Shown piece after piece: positions 24,563 to 32,125 of a DNA stretch of 64,000 bases. The notes under the pieces were generated by a model. It did not search any database. It was not told the origin of the DNA and saw nothing but the letters and a program-made list of their open reading frames with translations. Within the stretch, counting starts at the first letter, position 1; each line of letters opens with the position of its first letter. Origin of the DNA: Flavitalea plasmicola (GTDB taxonomy: Bacteria; Bacteroidota; Bacteroidia; Chitinophagales; Chitinophagaceae); the NCBI RefSeq assembly GCF_030546645.1, contig NZ_JAUOTO010000008.1, forward strand, positions 62,001 to 126,000, read 5' to 3'. Made by a program: the position numbers and the translations under genes.

Positions 24563-25564
24563 TTACAACACCTGAAACCCATACGCATACGGATCATCTT
24601 CGGGATCAATGGTAATGGTATTGTACCCATACACCTTTGCCCAACCCTCGATGCTGGGTACGATCGCCGGCCTCCCCGCCACCGTCGTAGCCTTCTCCAC
24701 CCTTCCGGTAAAGCTGCTGCCGATGATGCTTTCATGAATAAACCGGTCCCCCTCCTTCAATTTGCCTTTGGCAAACCACTGGGCCATCCGGGCCGAAGTA
24801 CCCGTCCCGCAAGGACTGCGATCGATCGCCTTGTCTCCATAAAATACTGCATTACGCGCCGTAGCTCCCGGGTCAATGGTCGCTCCGGCCCAGAGGATAT
24901 GCGTGCAGGTATGGATGGTGGGATTTTCGGGGTGCACGAACTGATGGGCCTCGTTGATCCGCTTTCGCATGATCCTGCTCCAGCTAATTAATTGATCAGC
25001 AGTATAATGTTCTAATCCTTTGAAATTTTCCTGAAGGTCGACGATCGCGTAAAAGTTCCCGCCATACGAGACATCCACCCGCAATGCGCCAAGATCCGGA
25101 CATTCCACCGCCACATTTTCCGCAGCCAGGTAAGCAGGGACATTTGTCAGCTTGACAGACCTCACCTTCCCCCCCTCCTGCGTGTATTCGATCAATACCA
25201 ATCCCGCCGGCGCTTCCATCCGGACAAATCCGGGTTGCCTGGGTTGAATAAGCCCTTCTTCCAACGCAATGGTGATCGTCCCGATAGTCCCGTGCCCGCA
25301 CATGGGCAGGCAGCCGCTGGTCTCTATGAACAGGACAGCCACATCGTTCATCGGATCATGGGGCGGATAAAGAATGCTGCCGCTCATCATGTCATGGCCC
25401 CGTGGCTCAAACATCAATCCCTTACGTATCCAGTCATATTCTCTTAAAAAATGCTGCCGTTTCTCACTCATATTCCGGCCCTCCAGTACGGGGCCCCCAC
25501 CAGCTACCAGCCGCACAGGGTTGCCGCAGGTATGCGCATCGATGCAGAAAAAAGTCTTCTTCAT
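24563..25564 (-). CDS. 4-hydroxyproline 2-epimerase (proline racemase family)
   Basis: This 333-residue enzyme has two catalytic cysteines: Cys89 in SGCLPMCGHGTIG and Cys252 in DRSPCGTGTSAR, a full pair for 1,1-proton transfer. FFCIDAHTCGNPVRLV at the N-terminus is typical of the hydroxyproline epimerase branch; true proline racemase and the dehydratase (Thr in place of one Cys) are less likely. It would convert trans-4-hydroxy-L-proline to cis-4-hydroxy-D-proline. It lies 21 bases downstream of an aldehyde dehydrogenase of the alpha-ketoglutarate semialdehyde type, the last enzyme of the same pathway, so the two probably form an operon with the promoter at 27088. The two middle enzymes are absent here. 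Confidence 0.9.
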   Translation of the reverse strand: MKKTFFCIDAHTCGNPVRLVAGGGPVLEGRNMSEKRQHFLREYDWIRKGLMFEPRGHDMMSGSILYPPHDPMNDVAVLFIETSGCLPMCGHGTIGTITIALEEGLIQPRQPGFVRMEAPAGLVLIEYTQEGGKVRSVKLTNVPAYLAAENVAVECPDLGALRVDVSYGGNFYAIVDLQENFKGLEHYTADQLISWSRIMRKRINEAHQFVHPENPTIHTCTHILWAGATIDPGATARNAVFYGDKAIDRSPCGTGTSARMAQWFAKGKLKEGDRFIHESIIGSSFTGRVEKATTVAGRPAIVPSIEGWAKVYGYNTITIDPEDDPYAYGFQVL

Positions 25565-25585
25565 GTAAGTCTGATAAAAGTTGGT

Positions 25586-27067
25586 TTAGGCAAGCGCTCC
25601 GTTGCTCAGCTGATCGTTCACCATTCTCCAGATGCCCAGCGGATTGCCATTCTTCACCGCATCCGGCAGCAAATCGTCCTCCCAGTTCTGGAAGCTCAGC
25701 GGACGGACCCAACGCTTGATCCCGTCAGCTCCCACCGAAGTAAAGCGGCTGTCCGTAGTCGCGGGGAATGGACCTCCATGCTGCATGGACAAGGCCACCC
25801 GGACACCCGTAGGAACACCGTTGTGGATCAGCCGTCCGCAGATGTCCTGTACCAGGTCCACCAACTCCGTATGCTCCTTGATATCTTTTGCGGTAGCCAT
25901 CATGGTGCAGGTAAGTTGTCCTTCCAGGTGGGTGGCCACTGCCAGTAATTCTGCTGCATCGGCACAACGGATGACCAGAGAATAAGGCCCGAACACTTCC
26001 TGGTGCAACAAGGGATTGGAAAAGAACGCCTTTGCCGTAGCCGATGCGATGGTAGGCACGCCCTGCTCCTGCTGTGGCTGCATTTCCGACACGGACACGG
26101 TCTCTACCTCTTGCTGTTGCAGCGCCGCCTTCCGTTTCTCTCCATATGCTTTGGCGATGCCGGCATGCAGCATCGTCCCAGGCGCTGTTTTAGCGATGGC
26201 CGCTCCCAGCTCTTTAATAAAGACCTGCAGGTCCTCGTTATCGATGCCCACGATCAGGCCGGGATTGGTACAGAATTGTCCCGTCCCCAGCGTGATAGAG
26301 CCGGCGCAAAGAGCGGCGGTCTCCTTAGCCGATTGTTTCAGCTTACCAGGCAAAAGAAAAATTGGATTGATGCTTCCCATCTCGGCAAATACCGGGATCG
26401 GCGCCTTACGCTGGTTGGCCCAGTCAAATAAGGCCTTACCCCCGCCATAAGATCCCGTAAATCCTACCGCGCGTGTATGCGGATGCGTGACAAGGGCCTT
26501 GCCCGTTTCAAAGCTGGCCCCGTGTACATGAGCAAACACACCTTTAGGCATGCCACATTTTTCAACGGCCCTCAAAATGGCGCCCGCCACCAGCTCCGAA
26601 GTGCGGGAGTGCGCAGGATGCGCTTTTACCACGACAGGACAGCCTGCGGCAAGAGCCGAAGCCGTATCTCCTCCCGCCGTCGAATAAGCGAAGGGGAAAT
26701 TGCTGGCGCCAAATACGACGACAGGCCCCAACGGCACCTGCATCTTACGGATATCGGGATCGCCTTTCTCCGGATTAGCCGTATCGATCCTCGCCTCCAG
26801 CCAATGTCCCGCCTCACAGGCAGCCGCATAGCTCGTCAGCTGAAAGATCGTCCTTGCCCGCTCATTCTTTACCCTTGCTTCCGGCAAATGCGTCTCTTCC
26901 ATCACCGTATGTATCAGCTCATCGCCTATGGCCTCCATTTCCACCCCAATGGTCCGCATGAGATCGGCACGTTGCTTCAGGGTGGTCTTCCGGAATTGCA
27001 TAAAAGCCTTCCAGGCTTCCTGCATCACCTGGTCTATTTCCTGTTCAGTAGCATCTTTGAATGGCAT
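25586..27067 (-). CDS. Aldehyde dehydrogenase, probable alpha-ketoglutarate semialdehyde dehydrogenase
   Basis: This 493-residue ALDH has a general-base Glu229 in VFAEMGSINPIF and a catalytic Cys266 in LGTGQFCTNPGLIV. FGASNFPFAYSTAGGDTASA is the cofactor strand typical of the NADP-using alpha-ketoglutarate semialdehyde group (AEMGSINP is characteristic). It should oxidise 2,5-dioxopentanoate to 2-oxoglutarate, the final step of hydroxyproline and pentose oxidation routes. It is the first gene of a two-gene unit with the 4-hydroxyproline epimerase. A TAGATTTG promoter box ends 20 bases before its ATG. Intact and full length. Confidence 0.9.
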   Translation of the reverse strand: MPFKDATEQEIDQVMQEAWKAFMQFRKTTLKQRADLMRTIGVEMEAIGDELIHTVMEETHLPEARVKNERARTIFQLTSYAAACEAGHWLEARIDTANPEKGDPDIRKMQVPLGPVVVFGASNFPFAYSTAGGDTASALAAGCPVVVKAHPAHSRTSELVAGAILRAVEKCGMPKGVFAHVHGASFETGKALVTHPHTRAVGFTGSYGGGKALFDWANQRKAPIPVFAEMGSINPIFLLPGKLKQSAKETAALCAGSITLGTGQFCTNPGLIVGIDNEDLQVFIKELGAAIAKTAPGTMLHAGIAKAYGEKRKAALQQQEVETVSVSEMQPQQEQGVPTIASATAKAFFSNPLLHQEVFGPYSLVIRCADAAELLAVATHLEGQLTCTMMATAKDIKEHTELVDLVQDICGRLIHNGVPTGVRVALSMQHGGPFPATTDSRFTSVGADGIKRWVRPLSFQNWEDDLLPDAVKNGNPLGIWRMVNDQLSNGALA

Positions 27068-27087
27068 GATAAAGTTTTAATCGTTGG

Positions 27088-27095
27088 CAAATCTA
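27088..27095 (-). promoter_or_regulatory. Possible promoter -7 box (TAGATTTG) of the hydroxyproline unit
   Basis: An exact TAnnTTTG match on the minus strand, ending 20 bases before the ATG at 27067. No clear -33 element is seen at the normal spacing. Confidence 0.5.
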
Positions 27096-27147
27096 TACGT
27101 TCTATGAGCAGCGCCCATAGCATCAATTAATCAGTTCTTTACAGATT

Positions 27148-28473
27148 TTAACTCTTCTCAGGTGCGTCTACCACCTCTCCTTCCAGATCATAATCGTAAG
27201 CCTTCGTGATCTTCACATATACAAATTCCCCGATGGGCAGTTTCTCCTTGCTGTGTATGATCACCTCGTTGTCCACTTCCACCGAATCGAACTCCGTCCG
27301 GCCCAGCCATCTGCCCGCCTCTTTCTTATCGATCAATGTCCTGAACACTTGTCCCACCTTCTCCTGGTTCTTCTCGAACGAGATCTCCTGCTGCACTTCC
27401 ATGATCTCCTCTGCCCTGCGTTGTTTCTCCGCCGCCGGAATATCATCGGCCAGCCCATGAGCGGACGTCCCTTCCTCATGCGAATAGGTGAAGATCCCTA
27501 CCCTGTCAAAACGATGCTCCTGCAGGAAGCCTTTCAGTTCCTCCACATCCTCCAGCGTCTCTCCGGGGAAGCCAGTGATCAGGGTCGTACGCAGGCAGAT
27601 GCCTGGCACCCTTTCCCTGATAGTATGAATGAGGTCGGTCATTTCCGCCCGCGTGATCTGCCGGCGCATGGCCTTCAGCATCGGATCGCTGGCATGCTGC
27701 AATGGCATATCCAGGTATTTGCAGATATTGTCCCTTTCACGCATCACATCTAACACCTCCAGCGGGAACTTGGAGGGGTAGGCATAATGTAAACGTATCC
27801 ACTCGAGGCCTTTTACATCCGCAAGCCTATGTAATAGCTCCGGTAACATCCGCTGCTTATAAATATCCAGCCCGTAATAGGTCAGCTCCTGGGCAATGAG
27901 CAGTATTTCCCGGACCCCTTTCCGTACCAGGCCTTCCGCCTCCTTCACCAGCTCCTCGATCGGCCGGCTGATATGCCCGCCACGCATCAGCGGGATGGCG
28001 CAAAATGCGCAGGTGCGGTTACAGCCCTCCGAGATCTTAAGATAGGCATAGTGCCTGGGTGTCGCCAGCAATCTTTCGCCCAGCAGCTCCGCCTTATAGT
28101 CTGCCTCGAATTGCTTCAGCATCAGGGGCAGCTCCATGGTTCCAAACCAGGCATCCACTTCAGGGATCTCTTTTTCCAGGTCTTCCCGGTAACGGTGGCT
28201 AAGACAACCGGTCACATACACCTTATCCAGGTTGCCGCCTTTCTTCAGGGCCACCTGGTCCAGGATCGTATTGATGGATTCTTCTTTCGCCTTGTCGATA
28301 AACCCGCAGGTATTCACCACTACGATGTTATGATCCTTCTTACCGCTTTCATGCACCACATCGATGTCGTTGGCCCGCAACTGCCCGCTCAGCACCTCAC
28401 TGTCTACCATGTTCTTGCTGCAACCTAATGTGATGATATTGACCTTATCCTTCTTTAATGTTCTTGTCTTCAT
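27148..28473 (-). CDS. rimO: Ribosomal protein S12 methylthiotransferase
   Basis: The ATG at 28473 (MKTRTLKKDKVNIITLGCSK) is chosen; the longer frame upstream runs into the divergent promoter region. The 441-residue protein has the N-terminal methylthiotransferase domain with three cluster Cys (18, 56, 90), a radical SAM domain with CNRTCAFC (Cys151, 155, 158), and a C-terminal TRAM domain ending in YDLEGEVVD. ISEGCNRTCAFCAIPLMRGG is typical of RimO rather than MiaB. It adds a methylthio group to an aspartate of ribosomal protein S12. It is divergent from nhaA with 55 bases between starts, and each side has its own promoter box there. Confidence 0.95.
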   Translation of the reverse strand: MKTRTLKKDKVNIITLGCSKNMVDSEVLSGQLRANDIDVVHESGKKDHNIVVVNTCGFIDKAKEESINTILDQVALKKGGNLDKVYVTGCLSHRYREDLEKEIPEVDAWFGTMELPLMLKQFEADYKAELLGERLLATPRHYAYLKISEGCNRTCAFCAIPLMRGGHISRPIEELVKEAEGLVRKGVREILLIAQELTYYGLDIYKQRMLPELLHRLADVKGLEWIRLHYAYPSKFPLEVLDVMRERDNICKYLDMPLQHASDPMLKAMRRQITRAEMTDLIHTIRERVPGICLRTTLITGFPGETLEDVEELKGFLQEHRFDRVGIFTYSHEEGTSAHGLADDIPAAEKQRRAEEIMEVQQEISFEKNQEKVGQVFRTLIDKKEAGRWLGRTEFDSVEVDNEVIIHSKEKLPIGEFVYVKITKAYDYDLEGEVVDAPEKS

Positions 28474-28484
28474 AATTGAGGGCA

Positions 28485-28492
28485 CAAAGGTA
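28485..28492 (-). promoter_or_regulatory. Possible promoter -7 box (TACCTTTG) of rimO
   Basis: An exact TAnnTTTG match on the minus strand, only 11 bases before the rimO ATG. Transcription starting at the normal distance would leave a leader of about six bases. No -33 element is obvious. Confidence 0.5.
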
Positions 28493-28514
28493 CCAACAAT
28501 TGGGGTATCGTTGC

Positions 28515-28522
28515 TAAATTTG
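28515..28522 (+). promoter_or_regulatory. Possible promoter -7 box (TAAATTTG) of nhaA
   Basis: An exact TAnnTTTG match ending six bases before the nhaA ATG at 28529. If used, the mRNA would be leaderless or nearly so. It faces away from the rimO box across 22 bases. Confidence 0.5.
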
Positions 28523-28528
28523 GAAGAT

Positions 28529-29698
28529 ATGGCCACTTCCCCTCTGACAAAACTGTTCAAGGAGTTTTTTGATAGCGAAAAAGCCGGTGGCCTGATCCTG
28601 GTCGGCTGCACGGCAGCGTCGATCCTGCTGACAAACACCGCCGCGGGCGATGCCTGGCTTCATTTCTGGCATGCCCGGCTGGACCTGTCCTTCGCAGGGA
28701 TCGCTCTCGATCATACCATCGAACATTGGGTCAACGACGGTCTCATGGCTATATTTTTCCTCCTGGTAGGACTGGAAATTGAGCGGGAACTGTATATAGG
28801 CGAGCTGGCCGACCTGAAAAACGCCCTGTTGCCAGTCTTTGCAGCCGTAGGCGGCATGCTGATACCCGCCGGCATTCACTTCCTTTTCAATCACGGAACA
28901 CCGACCCAGGGCGGTTTCGGGATCCCGATGGCCACGGACATCGCCTTTGCCCTTGGCGTGCTCTCGCTGCTGGGGAACAGGGTCCCGGCTTCGGTCAAGA
29001 TCTTCCTGACAGCCCTGGCTATCATCGATGACCTGGGTGCTATCCTCGTGATCGCCTTCTTTTACACGAAGTCCCTTTCCCTCACCTGGCTGGCCCTGTC
29101 CATCGGCATCTTCCTGCTCTTATTGGTCCTTAATAGATTAAAAGTCAATAAGCTGGTGTTCTATGTCATTCCGGGTATCATCATGTGGTACTGCATGCTG
29201 CGATCGGGCATTCATGCCACCCTCAGCGGAGTATTGCTGGCCTTTGCCATACCTTTCAGGAAGGCCCCTTCCGTCAACCCTTCGGAGATCCTGCAGCATG
29301 CGCTGCATAAACCTGTGGCCTATATTATCCTCCCGCTCTTTGCCCTGGCCAACACGGGCATCCTCCTCGCCTCCGGCTGGACTGCCAGCCTATCCAGCCC
29401 CAATAGCCTGGGCATCATCGCAGGTCTGATCCTGGGCAAGCCCACGGGCATTCTGTTGTGCTGCTGGCTGGCTATCCGCACCCGGCTCTGCCGCCTGCCT
29501 GCAGACATGCAATGGTCCCATCTCGCAGGGGTAGGTGTGCTGGCTGGCGTCGGCTTTACCATGTCCATTTTTATAGCCAACCTCGCCTTTGGGCAGGTGA
29601 CAACCATCGAATTCTCCAAGATCGCCGTCCTGACGGCATCCCTTCTGGCCAGCATCCTGGGGTTCGCTTTGCTCCGTCTTTATCAGATTAAGAAATAG
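28529..29698 (+). CDS. nhaA: Na+/H+ antiporter NhaA
   Basis: The ATG at 28529 (MATSPLTKLFKEFFDSEKAG) begins the normal NhaA N-terminus; the frame is open far upstream but lies over rimO. The 389-residue inner-membrane protein has about twelve hydrophobic helices. GIPMATDIAFALGVL carries the conserved Asp137, and TALAIIDDLGAILVI the ion-binding pair Asp167/Asp168. GVLAGVGFTMSIFIANLAF is the conserved C-terminal helix. FFLLVGLEIERELYIGEL is the pH-sensor loop region. It exports Na+ in exchange for protons. All key residues are present. Confidence 0.95.
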   Translation: MATSPLTKLFKEFFDSEKAGGLILVGCTAASILLTNTAAGDAWLHFWHARLDLSFAGIALDHTIEHWVNDGLMAIFFLLVGLEIERELYIGELADLKNALLPVFAAVGGMLIPAGIHFLFNHGTPTQGGFGIPMATDIAFALGVLSLLGNRVPASVKIFLTALAIIDDLGAILVIAFFYTKSLSLTWLALSIGIFLLLLVLNRLKVNKLVFYVIPGIIMWYCMLRSGIHATLSGVLLAFAIPFRKAPSVNPSEILQHALHKPVAYIILPLFALANTGILLASGWTASLSSPNSLGIIAGLILGKPTGILLCCWLAIRTRLCRLPADMQWSHLAGVGVLAGVGFTMSIFIANLAFGQVTTIEFSKIAVLTASLLASILGFALLRLYQIKK

Positions 29699-29766
29699 AT
29701 TTATTTGTATGTGTCTAAATATCTACCCATATAGGCAGAAGAATGAAACTTGGCACAGTTTTTCCA

Positions 29767-29774
29767 TATTTTTG
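29767..29774 (+). promoter_or_regulatory. Possible promoter -7 box (TATTTTTG)
   Basis: An exact TAnnTTTG match 17 bases before the ATG at 29792. A TTGG at 29750-29753 is too close (13 bases) to be a normal -33 element. Confidence 0.5.
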
Positions 29775-29791
29775 CACAAAATGAACAAATT

Positions 29792-30274
29792 ATGAGAAAA
29801 GCCCTATTCGCATTTTCAGCACTGGCACTATTCACCATCAGCAGATCTTCAGCCCAGTCAATGGGTAGCGACTATCAGACAGCAGTGGGCGTTAAGTTCT
29901 GGCCCGGCGCCATCACAGTCAAACACTTCATTAAGGATAACACTGCCCTGGAAGGTCTGGCGAGTTTCTGGGACCATGGCTTCCGTTTCACCGGTCTGTA
30001 TGAGATCCATGGAGACATCAATGGTGCACCCGGTCTGAAATGGTATGTAGGTCCCGGCGCCCATCTGGGGTGGTATAATGGCAACTGGCATCATGGAGAT
30101 TATTACTACAGAGACGGCGGATTTTCCCTGGGTATCGACGGAGTATTAGGATTGGATTATAAGATCAATGGCGCCCCTATTGCCCTTAGCCTGGATATCA
30201 ATCCATTTTTAGAGTTAGCTAACCACACCTATGTTGACGTTTGGGGCGGACTGGGTGTCAGATATACCTTTTAA
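29792..30274 (+). CDS. Small outer membrane beta-barrel protein
   Basis: The ATG at 29792 opens a signal peptide (MRKALFAFSALALFTISRSS, then AQ). The mature 140 residues alternate hydrophobic and polar residues with many Gly/Tyr/Trp, and end in the beta-barrel signature GLGVRYTF with a C-terminal Phe. LKWYVGPGAHLGWYNGNWHH is typical of a surface turn region. It should form a small 8-strand outer membrane barrel. Function is unknown. It is a single-gene unit between its own promoter box and a strong bidirectional terminator. Confidence 0.8.
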   Translation: MRKALFAFSALALFTISRSSAQSMGSDYQTAVGVKFWPGAITVKHFIKDNTALEGLASFWDHGFRFTGLYEIHGDINGAPGLKWYVGPGAHLGWYNGNWHHGDYYYRDGGFSLGIDGVLGLDYKINGAPIALSLDINPFLELANHTYVDVWGGLGVRYTF

Positions 30275-30280
30275 GAAATA

Positions 30281-30306
30281 AAAAGACCCGCCTGAGCGGG
30301 TCTTTT
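30281..30306. terminator. Bidirectional intrinsic terminator
   Basis: AAAAGACCCGC and GCGGGTCTTTT form an 11-bp perfect stem with loop CTGA. T-runs follow on both strands, so it serves both the small outer membrane protein gene (plus) and the ftsY operon (minus). Confidence 0.93.
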
Positions 30307-30322
30307 CATTTAAACTTTTTAT

Positions 30323-31291
30323 TTAAGCAGGCCTTTCCAAATTAAATAAGCTGTCCACAAATTCATGTTTGTCGAAGACCAGCAGGTCCTCCATTTTCTC
30401 TCCTACTCCAATGAACTTTACAGGGATCTTGAACTGGTTGGCGATGGCCAGCACCACTCCTCCTTTTGCCGTCCCATCCAATTTCGTGATGGCCAGGGCT
30501 GATACTTCTGTCGCGGCGGTAAATTGACGGGCTTGTTCCAATGCATTCTGACCAGTGCTGCCGTCCAGCACGAGCAACACTTCATGGGGGGCATCCGGCA
30601 TGATCTTTTTAACCACCCTGCTGATCTTGCTGAGCTCTTCCATCAGATACGCTTTATTGTGGAGCCTCCCGGCCGTATCGATGATCACCACATCCGCTCC
30701 ACGGGCCACCCCGCTCTGAACGGTATCAAAAGCCACCGCCCCCGGATCCGACCCCATGCCCTGCTTCACAATGGGTACGCCTACGCGCTCGCTCCAGATG
30801 GTCAGCTGGTCCACAGCCGCCGCCCGGAAAGTATCTGCCGCGCCCAGCAGCACCGACTTACCGGCTTTCTTAAAGTTGTATGCCAGCTTGCCGATGGTCG
30901 TCGTTTTACCTACCCCGTTCACCCCCACCACTAAAATGACATGGGGCTTATGTCCGGAAGGGACCGTGAAGTCCCGGTAGGACTGCTCGGGGGCATCCAC
31001 CAGCATCGCTTCGATCTCCTCCTGTAATATCTTATTCAACTCGCCCGTACCAAGATATTTATCCTTCGCCACCCTCTTTTCGATCTGCCTGATGATCGCC
31101 ACCGTAGTGTCAATGCCGACGTCCGCACTCACCAACGCATCCTCCAGGTTATCCAGCACTTCCTCATCCACCGTGCTCTTCCCCGCAATCGCCTTGGTCA
31201 ATTTAGACAGGAAGCCTTCCTTGGTCTTCTGCAGCCCCTGGTCTAAACTTTCTTTTTCTTTCTTGCCGAATAGCTTATCGAGAAATCCCAT
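30323..31291 (-). CDS. ftsY: Signal recognition particle receptor FtsY
   Basis: This 322-residue SRP-family GTPase has an N domain (residues 1-110, helical) and G domain with G1 GVNGVGKT (123-130), [12 protein letters not shown]3 [11 protein letters not shown]4 [10 protein letters not shown] and the closing [13 protein letters not shown]. There is only a short N-terminal tail in place of the acidic A domain of E. coli, normal for Bacteroidota. It docks ribosome-SRP complexes at the inner membrane. It is the last gene of the run rpmB-rpmG-DUF4295-ftsY, though a terminator-like hairpin at 31329-31358 lies between it and the DUF4295 gene. Confidence 0.96.
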   Translation of the reverse strand: MGFLDKLFGKKEKESLDQGLQKTKEGFLSKLTKAIAGKSTVDEEVLDNLEDALVSADVGIDTTVAIIRQIEKRVAKDKYLGTGELNKILQEEIEAMLVDAPEQSYRDFTVPSGHKPHVILVVGVNGVGKTTTIGKLAYNFKKAGKSVLLGAADTFRAAAVDQLTIWSERVGVPIVKQGMGSDPGAVAFDTVQSGVARGADVVIIDTAGRLHNKAYLMEELSKISRVVKKIMPDAPHEVLLVLDGSTGQNALEQARQFTAATEVSALAITKLDGTAKGGVVLAIANQFKIPVKFIGVGEKMEDLLVFDKHEFVDSLFNLERPA

Positions 31292-31328
31292 ATGCTGATA
31301 TTATGGATTAAATATACTTAACAAACAA

Positions 31329-31358
31329 AAAGCCGTCCCCACCGAGAGACAGCTTTTA
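31329..31358 (-). terminator. Hairpin upstream of ftsY, possible terminator or attenuator
   Basis: On the minus strand AAAAGCTGTCTC pairs with GGGACGGCTTTT (two G-T pairs), loop six bases, followed by TTTGTTTGTT. It sits between the DUF4295 and ftsY genes, so it may reduce ftsY expression relative to the ribosomal proteins. Confidence 0.65.
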
Positions 31359-31381
31359 TAGATCTTACTAAACCCGATAAT

Positions 31382-31555
31382 TTACTTTTGTGCCAGGAAT
31401 TCCTTGATCTTGTCCTTATGCACGATGGCTTCCTTGAAGGTATAAGCCCCGGATTTAGGACTGCGCACGGCGCGGATCACTTTCGTCCAGTTCTTGGCCT
31501 CGGCAGCAGCCTTGGCATCCTTGGTCTTGATAGCGGTTTTTGCAGCTTTTGCCAT
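31382..31555 (-). CDS. DUF4295 family protein (small basic, ribosome-linked context)
   Basis: This is a 57-residue basic protein: MAKAAKTAIKTKDAKAAAEA, then KNWTKVIRAVRSPKSGAYTF and a Lys-rich end. It matches the DUF4295 family, which is found next to rpmG in Bacteroidota. It starts two bases after the rpmG stop on the same strand, so it is surely co-transcribed. The composition (Lys/Ala-rich, no signal peptide) fits a ribosome-associated protein, and the family is thought to be one, but this is context rather than proof. Confidence 0.9.
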   Translation of the reverse strand: MAKAAKTAIKTKDAKAAAEAKNWTKVIRAVRSPKSGAYTFKEAIVHKDKIKEFLAQK

Positions 31556-31557
31556 GA

Positions 31558-31740
31558 TTATTTAATTTCTTTATGAACAGTTACTTTCTTTAAAATAGGA
31601 TTGTACTTTTTCAACTCCAGGCGTTCCGGAGTGTTTTTCTTGTTCTTCGTGCTGATATACCGGCTGGTACCAGGCTTACCGCTGTTCTTATGTTCGGTAC
31701 ATTCGAGGATCACCTGGACCCTGCTGCCTTTCTTTGCCAT
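31558..31740 (-). CDS. rpmG: 50S ribosomal protein L33
   Basis: 60 residues; [20 protein letters not shown] is the normal L33 start and [20 protein letters not shown] the core. Only one Cys is present, so this is the zinc-free (C-minus) form. It starts 23 bases after rpmB and is followed within two bases by the DUF4295 gene. Confidence 0.97.
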   Translation of the reverse strand: MAKKGSRVQVILECTEHKNSGKPGTSRYISTKNKKNTPERLELKKYNPILKKVTVHKEIK

Positions 31741-31763
31741 AATTTGGACTTTTTAGAAATAAT

Positions 31764-32000
31764 TTAAATCTTTTCGCCGTCGGCTCTCAATTGCTTTACA
31801 ACAGTGTACAGACCATTCTTGTTGATCGTACGCAGCCCTTCCGAAGACACTTTCAAAGTGATCCACTTGTCCTCTTCGGCCAGGAAAAAGCGCTTGGTCT
31901 GCAAGTTGGGTAAAAACCTGCGCTTAGTCTTTATATTTGAGTGCGAAACGCTGTTTCCGCTAACCGGCACCTTACCCGTGATCTGACAAACTCTAGCCAT
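31764..32000 (-). CDS. rpmB: 50S ribosomal protein L28
   Basis: The ATG at 32000 gives [20 protein letters not shown], the standard L28 start; an upstream frame of 28 codons is leader. 78 residues with [16 protein letters not shown] and a Lys-rich C-terminus. First gene of the rpmB-rpmG-DUF4295-ftsY run. The region upstream contains GACCTTTG on the minus strand, a one-base mismatch to the promoter box. Confidence 0.97.
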   Translation of the reverse strand: MARVCQITGKVPVSGNSVSHSNIKTKRRFLPNLQTKRFFLAEEDKWITLKVSSEGLRTINKNGLYTVVKQLRADGEKI

Positions 32001-32125
32001 GAAAACTATTTTTAGGACGGCAAAGGTCCTTAAATTTTCGCAATTATCAAAAAGAAATATCTCTTTTTTCAACGAGTTGTACACACCGGTGGATTACGCG
32101 TCCTTGGAAAGGTCCTGATATTGTC

